The notes beneath the pieces were generated by a model. The model saw only the letters and a list, made by a program, of their open reading frames with translations, made no database searches and had not been told where the DNA came from. DNA of 64,000 nt from Dyella sp. GSA-30 (lineage in GTDB: Bacteria; Pseudomonadota; Gammaproteobacteria; Xanthomonadales; Rhodanobacteraceae). The position numbers were made by a program, and so were the translations under genes. Of this stretch, positions 16,592 through 24,767 are shown in pieces. The stretch covers positions 3,945,524-4,009,523 of the forward strand of contig NZ_AP027042.1 in the NCBI RefSeq assembly GCF_027924605.1. The letters are read 5' to 3'. Position 1 is the stretch's first letter, and the number at the start of each line of letters is the position of its first letter.

Positions 16592-18271
16592 ATGATCATC
16601 GACTACCTGGATGGATCGTCGCCCGCCGACGTCGAAGCGGATCTCTGCATCATCGGCGCGGGGGCGGCTGGCATCGCGATTGCCCGCTCGTTTATCGGCA
16701 CGTCGCTATCGGTCTGCCTGATCGAAGGCGGCGGCCTGGCGGGCGAGGAAAAAAGCCAGGCGCTGTATGAAGGAACGTCGATCGGCAACCCGCCGTTTGA
16801 TCCGAGCGTGTCACGCATGCGCGTGTTTGGCGGCAGCTGCAATCTGTGGGGCGGCGGCTGCATCACGCTGAGCAAACACGATCTGGGGGAGCGCAACTGG
16901 GTGCCACACAGCGGCTGGCCGCTCTCTTACGACGAACTCGAACCCTACTACGCACGTGCACGAACGTATTGCCAGATCGATGCGCATGACTTCGCCGATG
17001 GGTCCTTCATCGGCCCCTTGCCGCGCCAACCCATTCCGTTCAGCGCGGACAAACTGGTCAACCAGATCTTCGCGCGCAGCCCGATTTTATTTGGTGCCGC
17101 TTACCGCGCCGAACTCGAGCAGGCCGAGAACATCAAGGTGCTGCTGCATGCCAACCTGATGGAGCTGGAAGCCGCGCCCGACGGTACGTCCGTGCGTCGC
17201 GCACGCATCGCCGCCCTGAGCGGGCGCACCGGCTTTGTCACGGCACGACACTATGTGCTTGCCTCCGGCGGCATCGAGAACGCTCGCCTGCTCCTGCTGT
17301 CGGACTCGGTGGTTCCCCAGGGGCTGGGCAACACGCGCGATCTGGTGGGCCGTTATTTTATGGATCATCCCAGCGGCAGCATCGGCCGGGTGGTGACCGA
17401 TACGCCGGACCATCTCACGCGTCCGTACGATCGCAACCTGGGCAAGGGCCCCGCGCCGGTGTTTCCCGAAATCGGCCTGTCCGATCAGGCACAACGAGCC
17501 CATCGCCTGCTTAGCGGACGCGTGCATCCCTTCCCTGTCGAAGCGGACGTACCCAAGGGTATTCGTGCGTTGCGGGAGTTCAGGGCAGCCCTGCGGCCCT
17601 CGTCGCGCGATGAGAGCGCCGAGCTGGAGGCGCGGCTATGCGCGGCGATGAAAAATGGTCCTTCGCCAGGTGACGATGTCATCCCGGCCAAAGAGGGCGT
17701 CGGCAAGCTCGCATTGCGAGTCGGCCTGGGCGCCGGCGATATCGCCAAGGCGTTCGTGCGGAAGCTGGCCGACAAATCGGCGGTGAAAAGCAATCATGTG
17801 GAGCTGATCGGTTATTTCGAACAGGCGCCGAACCCGGACAGCCGGATTACCCTCAGCTCCGACGTCGATGCGCTCGGGCTGCGCAAGATCTGCGTCGACT
17901 GGCAGCTGACGCCGCTGGACAAGCACACCTACCGGACCGCGGCGGTCCTGTTCGGCAACGAACTGGCACAGGCATGCGGCGGACGTTATGAACCGGCGGC
18001 ATGGGTAGGCGGTACCGGGGACGACATGCCCCAGGTTCACGGCACCGCGCATCACCTCGGCACGACACGAATGTCCGCCGATCCGAACCAAGGCGTGGTC
18101 GATCGCCATTGCCGTGTGCACGGCGTCGACAATCTTCATATCGCCGGCAGCTCGGTGTTTCCTACCGGCGGCTGGGCTTTCCCGACCTTCACCATCATTG
18201 CCCTGAGCCTGCGGCTGGCCGAAGACCTGCGCGACCTGCTGCTGGCCTATGGCACCTCCGGGATGCTTTGA
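16592..18271 (+). CDS. GMC-family FAD-dependent oxidoreductase
   Basis: This 559-aa flavoprotein follows a GGAGG ribosome site. The N-terminus has the dinucleotide motif DLCIIGAGAAGIAIARSF. Next come MRVFGGSCNLWGGGCITLS, typical of the GMC substrate/flavin region, the GMC signature-like VLASGGIENARLLLL, and a C-terminal GMC domain with the conserved His region (HHLGTTRMS) and GSSVFPTGGWAFPTFTIIAL. Such enzymes oxidise alcohols or sugars. It sits between sugar-nucleotide genes and a phosphopantetheinyl transferase, so its substrate could be a sugar or the assembly-line product; sequence cannot decide. No signal peptide is present, implying a cytoplasmic location. Confidence 0.85.
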   Translation: MIIDYLDGSSPADVEADLCIIGAGAAGIAIARSFIGTSLSVCLIEGGGLAGEEKSQALYEGTSIGNPPFDPSVSRMRVFGGSCNLWGGGCITLSKHDLGERNWVPHSGWPLSYDELEPYYARARTYCQIDAHDFADGSFIGPLPRQPIPFSADKLVNQIFARSPILFGAAYRAELEQAENIKVLLHANLMELEAAPDGTSVRRARIAALSGRTGFVTARHYVLASGGIENARLLLLSDSVVPQGLGNTRDLVGRYFMDHPSGSIGRVVTDTPDHLTRPYDRNLGKGPAPVFPEIGLSDQAQRAHRLLSGRVHPFPVEADVPKGIRALREFRAALRPSSRDESAELEARLCAAMKNGPSPGDDVIPAKEGVGKLALRVGLGAGDIAKAFVRKLADKSAVKSNHVELIGYFEQAPNPDSRITLSSDVDALGLRKICVDWQLTPLDKHTYRTAAVLFGNELAQACGGRYEPAAWVGGTGDDMPQVHGTAHHLGTTRMSADPNQGVVDRHCRVHGVDNLHIAGSSVFPTGGWAFPTFTIIALSLRLAEDLRDLLLAYGTSGML

Positions 18272-18278
18272 GATACCC

Positions 18279-19049
18279 ATGCCGAACGGACGCGCCAATT
18301 TCATCGCAGACGACTTCCTTCATACGGTGAAATGCGCCCTGGCGCGCGCGCAATTTTCCATGTTGTCGCCCGGTGCGGCGAGCGTGCTGCTGTTCGATAG
18401 CGCGCTGTGGGGGCTGCATACCGAATCGGCCGAAAGCCTGCTCGATGCGGGCGAACGTGCCAGGGCCGCACGGTTTCGATTCGAGCGCGATCGTGAGCCC
18501 TATGTCGTCGCCCATGCCCTATGGCGCGCCGCGCTTGGCATCTGCCTGGGCGTCGACGCCTGCGACGTTCCCCTCGGCAACACATCGGGCGGACAGCCTT
18601 ATGTCTCGGGAACGCAGCTTGCCACCAGTCTCAGTCATAGCGGCAGCTGGGTAGCGATTGCCGTATGCGCGGCCGAAACCGTCGGTGTCGACATCGAGCG
18701 CTCGCCCTCGCACATGACGTTGACCGAGTTGATGCCGCGCTTCTGCACGACCGAGGAAATAGCCGAAGTATTGCCACTGCATCCGCTCTTGCGCGAATCG
18801 GCGCTGCTGTCGTTGTGGACACGCAAGGAGGCCTTGCTCAAGGCGTTCGGTACCGGGCTGAGCGAGGAGCCGTCGCGCATGAAGGCCACCACGACGGCAC
18901 TGGTCCCGCCGCCCGCATCGGCCACCACTCGCATACCTTGCCGCGTACGCGATATCGGCCTGCCCGCCGGGCTTATCGGGGCATTGGCTGCGCCTTCGAC
19001 CATTACTGCCTGCCGGCTGCATTGGCTTGATGAGATGCGGCTTCACTAA
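18279..19049 (+). CDS. 4'-phosphopantetheinyl transferase (Sfp type)
   Basis: This enzyme transfers the phosphopantetheine arm from CoA to a Ser of carrier proteins. The 256-aa product has the defining motifs: ATSLSHSGSWVAIAV, the Mg-binding VGVDIER and WTRKEALLKAFGTGL. Its length fits the Sfp group rather than short AcpS. ATG 18279 follows the GMC stop by seven bases; an earlier ATG at 18249 would overlap that gene. It is the natural activator of the four carrier domains encoded at 24.8-38.5 kb, although those genes lie 6 kb away beyond a repeat and a convergent gene pair. Confidence 0.88.
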   Translation: MPNGRANFIADDFLHTVKCALARAQFSMLSPGAASVLLFDSALWGLHTESAESLLDAGERARAARFRFERDREPYVVAHALWRAALGICLGVDACDVPLGNTSGGQPYVSGTQLATSLSHSGSWVAIAVCAAETVGVDIERSPSHMTLTELMPRFCTTEEIAEVLPLHPLLRESALLSLWTRKEALLKAFGTGLSEEPSRMKATTTALVPPPASATTRIPCRVRDIGLPAGLIGALAAPSTITACRLHWLDEMRLH

Positions 19050-19093
19050 ACAGCAAGAGCGGTGCTCGGTAATCTCTGAAAACATCTCCTATC

Positions 19094-19221
19094 CGTCATC
19101 CCGGCGCAGGCCGGGACCCAGTGGCTTTGTGGTCGGTCGTCGCGAGCGTGATCACGCATTCTGCTCTGACGCGAAAACGGAAAACCGAAGCCACTGGGTC
19201 CCGGCCTGCGCCGGGATGACG
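19094..19221. repeat. 128-bp paired palindromic element, copy 2 (inverted)
   Basis: The 34-bp arms 19094-19127 and 19188-19221 are exact inverted copies beginning CGTCATCCCGGCGCAGGCCG. The 60-bp interior resembles that of the element at 13844-13970 when read on the opposite strand, so the two copies are inverted relative to each other. They enclose the block of dehydrogenase, epimerase, GMC oxidoreductase and phosphopantetheinyl transferase genes. This copy lies 45 bases after the transferase stop and may also end its transcript. Confidence 0.9.
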
Positions 19222-19258
19222 AGTAGGAGGTGATTCGAATTGATTTGAAGACACCCCT

Positions 19259-19327
19259 GTTACATCCCTGTAACGCCCATTCGGACTACGCAAAACCCAC
19301 CGTCTGTCGTATCGCGGGCTGCGATAC
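19259..19327 (+). promoter_or_regulatory. Two operator-like palindromes upstream of the initiating transferase
   Basis: Between repeat copy 2 and the transferase ATG at 19384 there are two perfect inverted repeats: GTTACA-TCCC-TGTAAC (19259-19274) and GTATCGC-GGGCT-GCGATAC (19309-19327). Neither is followed by a T-run, so operators are more likely than terminators. I cannot assign -35/-10 boxes with confidence. The gene itself has GGGGGAA as ribosome site. Confidence 0.45.
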
Positions 19328-19383
19328 ACCAGCGTAGCCTCAAGTTCTGCCCACGGAGTGGCAGTCAACTTGGGGGAATCCGA

Positions 19384-20784
19384 ATGCTTCGTTTTCTACG
19401 AAGGCAGGCCGTACGCTGGCTCCTGCTGCTCGGATTTTGCGAGTCGCTCTTGCTGGCCGGCTCGTTGAGCCTGGCGATGTACCTGCGCTACTTCAATGCA
19501 CCGGACGAGCTGGCCGAGTTCTCGCGCCATTTGCTGGAAAGGTCGCTGCTGTTTGCGCTGGTCATCATGTTGGGCATGGCGGCGCTGGGGCAGTATCAAA
19601 CGCATATGCGCAGCAGCTGGTTTGGCCTCCTGGCCAGACAGGTGGTGGCGTTTGCGCTCGGCGGCGTGGGCCTGATCGTGGCGTACTACGTCGTGCCGCA
19701 AGCCTATGTCGGCCGTGGTGTGATGGGTATTGCGCTGTTGCTGGGCCTGGTCCTGGTCATGGCCTTCCGTTCGGTATTCATGCGGCTGGTGGAGATCGAG
19801 GCGCTCAAACGGCAGGTGCTGATCCTGGGCGCGGGGCAACGTGCCGCGCAGATCCACAATCGCATGCGTCGCCGTTCCGATCGACGCGGCTTTCGCATCG
19901 TCGGTTATGTGCCGTGCCCGAACGAAATAACCGTCGTACCCTCCGATCAGCTGCTGAACTTGAACGTTCCGCTGCCATCGCTGGTGCTGCGCCGGCAGGT
20001 CGACGAGATCGTCGTCGGTGTCGACGATCGTCGCGGCAGCCTGCCGATGGACGATCTGCTCGAATGTCGGCAACTGGGCGTGACCATTACCGAGCTCACC
20101 ACGTTCTGCGAACGCGAATCGGGCCGCGTCCAGCTATCGTTGCTCGACCCCTCCTGGCTGGTCTTCTCCGGTGGCTTCAATGCCACGCCGCTGCGTCGGT
20201 TGAGCAAGCGTTGCTTCGATCTGGCCGCCGCCGTGGTGCTGATGGTGCTGACCTGGCCGTTGATGCTGGGGATGGTGCTTGCCATCCGCATGGAGTCGGG
20301 TGCCGGCCAACCCATTCTCTATCGCCAGGAACGCGTCGGCGAACGCGGCAGGACGTTCTGGCTGCTCAAGTTTCGCAGCATGCGCACCGATGCAGAGCTT
20401 GATGGCATAGCGCGCTGGGCCAGCAAGCATGACGACCGCGTCACGCGCGTGGGCCGCATCGCACGCAAACTGCGTTTCGATGAGTTGCCGCAATTGTGGA
20501 ATGTACTCAAGGGCGAGATGAGCATCGTCGGACCGCGTCCCGAGCGCCCGCAGTTTGTCGCCGATCTCGAGCCGAAGATTCGCTATTACAACTTGCGCCA
20601 TTGCCTGAAGCCCGGGCTGGCCGGCTGGGCGCAACTGAGTTACCCGTATGGCGCCTCCGAAGAAGACGCCGCCGAGAAACTCAAGTACGACCTGTTCTAC
20701 GTCAAGAATCACAACCTGATGCTCGATCTGCTGATTCTCGTGCAGACGGTAGAAGTGGTGCTGTTTGGCCGCGGTGCGCGCTGA
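19384..20784 (+). CDS. Initiating undecaprenyl-phosphate sugar-1-phosphate transferase (exosortase-type EPS system)
   Basis: This membrane enzyme loads the first sugar phosphate onto undecaprenyl phosphate. The 466-aa protein has an N-terminal bundle of membrane helices (about 10-135), a CoA-binding-like Rossmann part with VLILGAGQRAAQIHNRMRRR, a further membrane helix (AAAVVLMVLTWPLMLGMVLA) and the C-terminal catalytic domain with KFRSMRTDAE, DELPQLWNVLKGEMSIVGPR and PGLAGWAQLSYPYGAS. The pattern fits the family usually annotated as the XrtA/PEP-CTERM-system glycosyltransferase (TIGR03013). The upstream palindromes may control it. A large inverted repeat follows the gene. Confidence 0.9.
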   Translation: MLRFLRRQAVRWLLLLGFCESLLLAGSLSLAMYLRYFNAPDELAEFSRHLLERSLLFALVIMLGMAALGQYQTHMRSSWFGLLARQVVAFALGGVGLIVAYYVVPQAYVGRGVMGIALLLGLVLVMAFRSVFMRLVEIEALKRQVLILGAGQRAAQIHNRMRRRSDRRGFRIVGYVPCPNEITVVPSDQLLNLNVPLPSLVLRRQVDEIVVGVDDRRGSLPMDDLLECRQLGVTITELTTFCERESGRVQLSLLDPSWLVFSGGFNATPLRRLSKRCFDLAAAVVLMVLTWPLMLGMVLAIRMESGAGQPILYRQERVGERGRTFWLLKFRSMRTDAELDGIARWASKHDDRVTRVGRIARKLRFDELPQLWNVLKGEMSIVGPRPERPQFVADLEPKIRYYNLRHCLKPGLAGWAQLSYPYGASEEDAAEKLKYDLFYVKNHNLMLDLLILVQTVEVVLFGRGAR

Positions 20785-20795
20785 AACGTCGCCCT

Positions 20796-20894
20796 GGCCC
20801 GCTATGGCCGCCGGGTGGCGGCGCAAGGCCCGGTGCTCGGTGGAATACACACCGGGTCGAGGTCAAACGCGCCGCCTGGCGACCATAGCGGGCC
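20796..20894. terminator. Large inverted repeat between convergent genes
   Basis: A left arm beginning GGCCCGCTATGG (20796) and a right arm ending CCATAGCGGGCC (20894) are imperfect inverted copies over about 25 bases, around a partly self-complementary centre. It lies 12 bases after the transferase stop and 28 bases from the stop of the convergent J-domain gene, so a bidirectional terminator role is likely. There is no clear T-run. Confidence 0.6.
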
Positions 20895-20922
20895 CCGATG
20901 TCCGCCAAACACATGTAAGGCT

Positions 20923-21597
20923 TCAATGGTGGCTGGGGCGACCCGCAGGCGTCTTGAGCGATTGCAACGGCGAGCTATACCAGTCCACCACTTCGCCATT
21001 CTCGAAGCGGATCCAGGACGGACCGTATTCCCAGCGATCGTCCCGAATCAGGGTCGGCTCGCCCTCGATGGCACGCACGTTTTCCGATGACATGCCCAAT
21101 GCAAGCGTTGATACGACGGGCTTTTCCGGCATCTCCGCCGTGCTTGGGGCGATGTATGGCGCGTGGCTCACTTCCGGCAAGAACGGCAGCGGGTCGGTGC
21201 ACCAGAACAATGCCGCGGTCACGGACAGGGCGAACAAGATGGTGACCTTGGACGGTCCGCGTCTCGGTTCGCGCGTCGGTGTAAGCGTGGGAAGCGTCGA
21301 TCGGAAGCTGGGCTCGGGCGTATTGGCCCGGATGTCCTCCGCCTGGGCGCCAGGCAGGCGTCCATGACGGCGCTGAAACTCCATCGCGGCACTGTATTGG
21401 GCGGTCAGCTGCTGCAGCTGATCGCCAACACGTGGCTGCCCATCGCCCGGGCGGTCCGGATGCAGTCGCGCCACATGGCGCCGGTACGCCCGCTTGAAAT
21501 CCAGCAGGCAGCAACCCGGGCTCACGCCCAGCTCCCGATAGAGCTCAAGGAAATCGGTCTCGTTAGCCAAGCCATCCCCCTTGGTGCGCCATGCCAT
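20923..21597 (-). CDS. J-domain protein with a membrane segment
   Basis: The 224-aa protein has an N-terminal J-domain (ELYRELGVSPGCCLLDFKRA, then YRRHVARLHPDRPGD with the HPD motif that stimulates DnaK), a charged spacer, a membrane helix (VTILFALSVTAALFW, about 120-140) and an extracytoplasmic C-terminal part of about 80 residues (LGMSSENVRAIEGEPTLIRD, then WEYGPSWIRF). That tail resembles short domains of small outer-membrane-assembly lipoproteins, but this is only a resemblance. The start may be ATG 21597 or TTG 21570, which has a better ribosome site (AAGGGGG). It is transcribed against the surrounding locus. Its link to polysaccharide synthesis is unclear. Confidence 0.7.
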   Translation of the reverse strand: MAWRTKGDGLANETDFLELYRELGVSPGCCLLDFKRAYRRHVARLHPDRPGDGQPRVGDQLQQLTAQYSAAMEFQRRHGRLPGAQAEDIRANTPEPSFRSTLPTLTPTREPRRGPSKVTILFALSVTAALFWCTDPLPFLPEVSHAPYIAPSTAEMPEKPVVSTLALGMSSENVRAIEGEPTLIRDDRWEYGPSWIRFENGEVVDWYSSPLQSLKTPAGRPSHH

Positions 21598-21714
21598 CGC
21601 CAGTCACGGCCCCGTCGGCTGCCGGGTGCGGCCACCCCCTGTGGGTGGTCGGTCCGGTCTTGCGGGAGGTCAAGATTGGCGCAACACGCGGCGGACCGCA
21701 AGCACATTTTTCGC

Positions 21715-21743
21715 TTGACTTGGTGTGACGCAGTTCTCACTAT
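21715..21743 (+). promoter_or_regulatory. Candidate sigma-70 promoter of the secreted-protein gene
   Basis: TTGACT at 21715-21720 is a good -35 match, and CACTAT lies 17 bases later (21738-21743). The -10 match is weak; TATCAA at 21741 is better but spaced 20. The site lies in the divergent gap between the J-domain gene and the secreted-protein gene, about 25 bases before the latter's ATG. Confidence 0.35.
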
Positions 21744-21768
21744 CAAACCATCAAAGGGGAGCGCTTCC

Positions 21769-22569
21769 ATGGCCTGCTGTCGACGCCTTCGGGCTGACCG
21801 CCGCCTCGTCGAGATGGCGCTGGTGCTGCTTTTTGCGCCCCTGCTCCTGCTAGCCCGCCCCCTATCGGCACAGCCGACGGAGTCTCCATCCATGGGTTCG
21901 CCGATCATGGTCACCCCGGCCCTTGGCGGGCATACATTGCTGGCCCAGTCCGAGGGCCTTGGGGTCTCTCCCGCTACCACCGAACCGGTCGATACCCAGC
22001 GCAGCGGCAGCACGCTGATCGTCTTCAACGGCGGGTATTCGTCCAATGATGCCCGCCCGGTAGATAGCTATGCGAACCGCTGGAAACAGCTGGGCTCTAC
22101 GGTTCCCTACGGCAATGGTTACGGTGACCGCTTCGACGTCAAGGCCTATATCGCGCTTGCGGCCAAAGGCGGCGCCAACCACACCGTCAGCTTCGCCAAG
22201 CCGGGCAATGCCGTCGGTGAGATGTCGGTTCCGTTTATCGAGATCAAGCAGGCCGGCGTTCTGAAAGATGTTGCCCAGAACTACGCACCTGCCGCCCTGA
22301 CGCTGCGTAGCGGCACCGTCACAACCACCGGCCCGGCCACGCTTATAGCCATATGGTGGGGCGATGGCGGTGTCAAACGCATGACAGCCGTACCCAACAA
22401 CGGTTTTACCGTGATCGACAGCTTTCTCAAGCTCCCCGACAACAGTGGCGTGCAGTGTGCCGTGGCATTCAAACAGGTGGATGCCGCCGGCACCTATGAC
22501 GTGAGCTGGATAGGCGCGCCTATTCAGGGCGCCATCCTGTGGTTGTTCGCATTTCAGTCCGCGGATTGA
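21769..22569 (+). CDS. Secreted protein of unknown function
   Basis: ATG 21769 follows an AAAGGGGAG ribosome site and gives 266 aa. A signal peptide is clear: basic RRLRADRR, hydrophobic MALVLLFAPLLLLA, then an Ala-containing cleavage region near PLSAQP. The mature part is rich in Gly, Ser, Thr and hydrophobic strands (TLIVFNGGYSSNDA, FDVKAYIALAAKGGANHTVS, TLIAIWWGDGGVKRMTAVPN), suggesting a beta-sandwich. I recognise no family, catalytic motif or PEP-CTERM sorting signal. It lies 35 bases before the first JmjC-like gene and may head the unit containing the assembly line. A carbohydrate-binding or structural role is possible but unproven. Confidence 0.7.
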   Translation: MACCRRLRADRRLVEMALVLLFAPLLLLARPLSAQPTESPSMGSPIMVTPALGGHTLLAQSEGLGVSPATTEPVDTQRSGSTLIVFNGGYSSNDARPVDSYANRWKQLGSTVPYGNGYGDRFDVKAYIALAAKGGANHTVSFAKPGNAVGEMSVPFIEIKQAGVLKDVAQNYAPAALTLRSGTVTTTGPATLIAIWWGDGGVKRMTAVPNNGFTVIDSFLKLPDNSGVQCAVAFKQVDAAGTYDVSWIGAPIQGAILWLFAFQSAD

Positions 22570-22604
22570 TTCGACGCAAGGCCTGCATTTGAAGGAGAAC
22601 GACC

Positions 22605-23531
22605 ATGCTGGGCACTTTTCTCTCGACAAAACGCTATGCCGATATCCTGGCGCGAGGGCGCTCGGAAACCGAGCCCTTGCTCACCCTGGAGCCGTCGATC
22701 CTGCGTGCCTATTACAACCGCCAACCGTTTCTGGTCGGCCACCGGCTGGTCGCGCACCCGTCCTTCTCTCTGCCCTCGCTGTTCGCGCTATGCCGTCGCA
22801 TGCCCACGGAAAAGATTCTTTACCGGATCGGCAAGATTCCCGGCGATGCCGAACTCGACTCGTCCTATGACCGCTACAAGCGCGACCTGACGCTCGATGA
22901 TGTGTTGAATCATTTCGAAGAGCGGCAGGCGTATATCTGCATCAACAACCCCGAACTCGACGCTTGGTACCGACCGGTCATCGAAGGTCTGCTTGGCGAA
23001 ATCGCGGCAAAGACCGACCCGATCGACTCGGAAATCAGCTGGTACTCGACCTACGTCTTTATTTCTTCGCGCGATTCGGTCACGCCGTACCACATGGATC
23101 GCGAGATGAATTTTCTGTTGCAGATCCAGGGCACGAAAACCGTGCACCTCTGGGACCCGGCCGACCGCGAAATCATGTCCGACGAAGAGAAAGACCTGCT
23201 GTTGTCGCGAACCGGCGATCGCCCGACGTACAAGCCGTCGTTCGAGGCGAAAGCCATGACCTATCAGCTCAAGCCGGGGCTGGGCGTACACCATCCGTTT
23301 ATCGCACCGCACCGCGTGCACACCGGTTCGGAACTGTCGATCTCGCTGGCGGTGACGTTTCGCACACGCCACTCGGATATCTGGACCGACGCCCATCGTT
23401 TCAACGCGCGTATGCGCCGGCTCGGGATGGAACCCGGTGCGGTGGGCCACAACTTTTTCGTGGACCGTGCTAAATCTGAGTTGGCGCGCATCGGCCAGCG
23501 CGTGCGGCGCAAACCGATAAAAACAGACTGA
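22605..23531 (+). CDS. JmjC/cupin-like Fe(II)/2-oxoglutarate oxygenase-type protein 1
   Basis: The 308-aa product contains the metal-binding pattern of cupin_8/JmjC proteins: VTPYHMDREMNFLLQIQGTK (HxD), followed about 110 residues later by HHPFIAPHRVHTGSELSISL (distal His). The strand run KTVHLWDP between them is typical. Fe(II)/2-oxoglutarate enzymes of this fold hydroxylate amino acids or peptides. It lies upstream of an NRPS-PKS and is followed by a second, divergent copy of the same fold (23774-24691). A role in beta-hydroxylating a carrier-bound residue is a reasonable inference but not shown. No signal peptide. Confidence 0.75.
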   Translation: MLGTFLSTKRYADILARGRSETEPLLTLEPSILRAYYNRQPFLVGHRLVAHPSFSLPSLFALCRRMPTEKILYRIGKIPGDAELDSSYDRYKRDLTLDDVLNHFEERQAYICINNPELDAWYRPVIEGLLGEIAAKTDPIDSEISWYSTYVFISSRDSVTPYHMDREMNFLLQIQGTKTVHLWDPADREIMSDEEKDLLLSRTGDRPTYKPSFEAKAMTYQLKPGLGVHHPFIAPHRVHTGSELSISLAVTFRTRHSDIWTDAHRFNARMRRLGMEPGAVGHNFFVDRAKSELARIGQRVRRKPIKTD

Positions 23532-23773
23532 GCGAAAGCCAGCCAACGGCCACTGTTTCGCCAGCTTTGCCAAGTATGGCGACGGGGATAGGCCAAATGC
23601 CCTAGTCGACTATCGGCAAAACACGCCGATGGCTTCGACCTGTGCGAAATACCTGAAAAACAGCGGTCAAGTCATGCATTCGTCGCAAAGGTCTCGACCA
23701 TAGAGTCTATGGAAGCGAGGTGGCATCGCACCCGACACTACACGTGTCCGCGTGATGCCAGAGAACCGAAGTC

Positions 23774-24691
23774 ATGAATGCCAATGCGCGCCCACTTATC
23801 GATATCGATTGGGAAAATTTCGATCCGTGGCGCATCCAGTCGGTGACGCATGAGCTGTCCGATCACCCGCTGCTGCAGCCCGACCAGCTGGTCGCGCTGG
23901 GCAAGCGTCTGCAGGGCAGCACGCGCGTGTTTACGTTCAACAGCGATGCCAGTGCAGGCACCAACTTCGATGCGGTAAGCCGGCTTTATCCCAACCGCAA
24001 GCCGGTCGCCGAGACCCTGCAGCGCATCAGCGACGCCAAGGCATGGATGCTGCTGCGCCACGTGCAGGCCGACGAGACCTATCGCGAACTGATCGATCTG
24101 GCCTTCGATCCGATCCAGCCGTATATCGAGCGCAAGGATCCGGGCGTGTATTACCGCGCGGGGTGGATCTTCGTCGCCTCGCCGCACACGATCACGCCGT
24201 TTCATATCGACAGAAACCACGGGATCCTTCTGCAAGTCCGCGGGCACAAGAAAGTGTACGTATGGGACGCGGCCGATACCGACGTGGTCAGCGACCGTGC
24301 ACGCGATTGCTTCCACGCACGCCATGAGCTGGACCTAGTGCAATGGAACGAGGCGTTTCGCGCTCGCGCGAAGGTGTTCGACCTGGGGCCGGGCATGGGG
24401 GTCTATATGCCACTCACCAGCCCGCATATGGTCGAAACCGACGACGAACCGTCGATCACCATCAGCCTGACCTACAGCACCCGGGCCACGCGCAAGAACG
24501 CGATGCAGCACGTGGTCAACGACCTGCTGCATCGCATCGGCCTGCAGACGCCGCCCGTGGGGAAACGGCGCCTGTTCGATCGCCTTACCTATACCGCGGC
24601 CTCGGCTCTGGTCGCGGCACACGGCACGGGAAGCCGTCCGCCGGCATGTCCGTCGCTTGCTCGTCGCAGCGCTTACGCGATAGCGGATTGA
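23774..24691 (+). CDS. JmjC/cupin-like Fe(II)/2-oxoglutarate oxygenase-type protein 2
   Basis: The 305-aa product has the same layout as its upstream neighbour but low overall similarity. The metal motif is ITPFHIDRNHGILLQVRGHK (HxD), the following strand is VYVWDAADTDVV, and the distal His is in MPLTSPHMVETDDEPSITIS. The residue spacing suggests an intact metal site. A 242-base gap separates it from the first copy; I see no gene there. The stop is 76 bases before the assembly-line gene. It may modify the same product at another step, or form a heteromer with the first. Confidence 0.75.
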   Translation: MNANARPLIDIDWENFDPWRIQSVTHELSDHPLLQPDQLVALGKRLQGSTRVFTFNSDASAGTNFDAVSRLYPNRKPVAETLQRISDAKAWMLLRHVQADETYRELIDLAFDPIQPYIERKDPGVYYRAGWIFVASPHTITPFHIDRNHGILLQVRGHKKVYVWDAADTDVVSDRARDCFHARHELDLVQWNEAFRARAKVFDLGPGMGVYMPLTSPHMVETDDEPSITISLTYSTRATRKNAMQHVVNDLLHRIGLQTPPVGKRRLFDRLTYTAASALVAAHGTGSRPPACPSLARRSAYAIAD

Positions 24692-24767
24692 TAACCCAAT
24701 ACCTCGAAAGAAAACCGAACAAGACAAACATCGCTGCCATCGTCTGTGGGGAGACTGCGAAAGCCTG

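Noticed and set aside
18249-18278. Earlier ATG for the phosphopantetheinyl transferase
   Set aside because: It lies inside the GMC gene without a ribosome site and adds ten residues that are not part of the family.
22605-24691. JmjC histone-demethylase annotation
   Set aside because: The fold family is shared, but bacterial relatives act on small molecules, peptides or ribosomal proteins. Nothing points to histone substrates.
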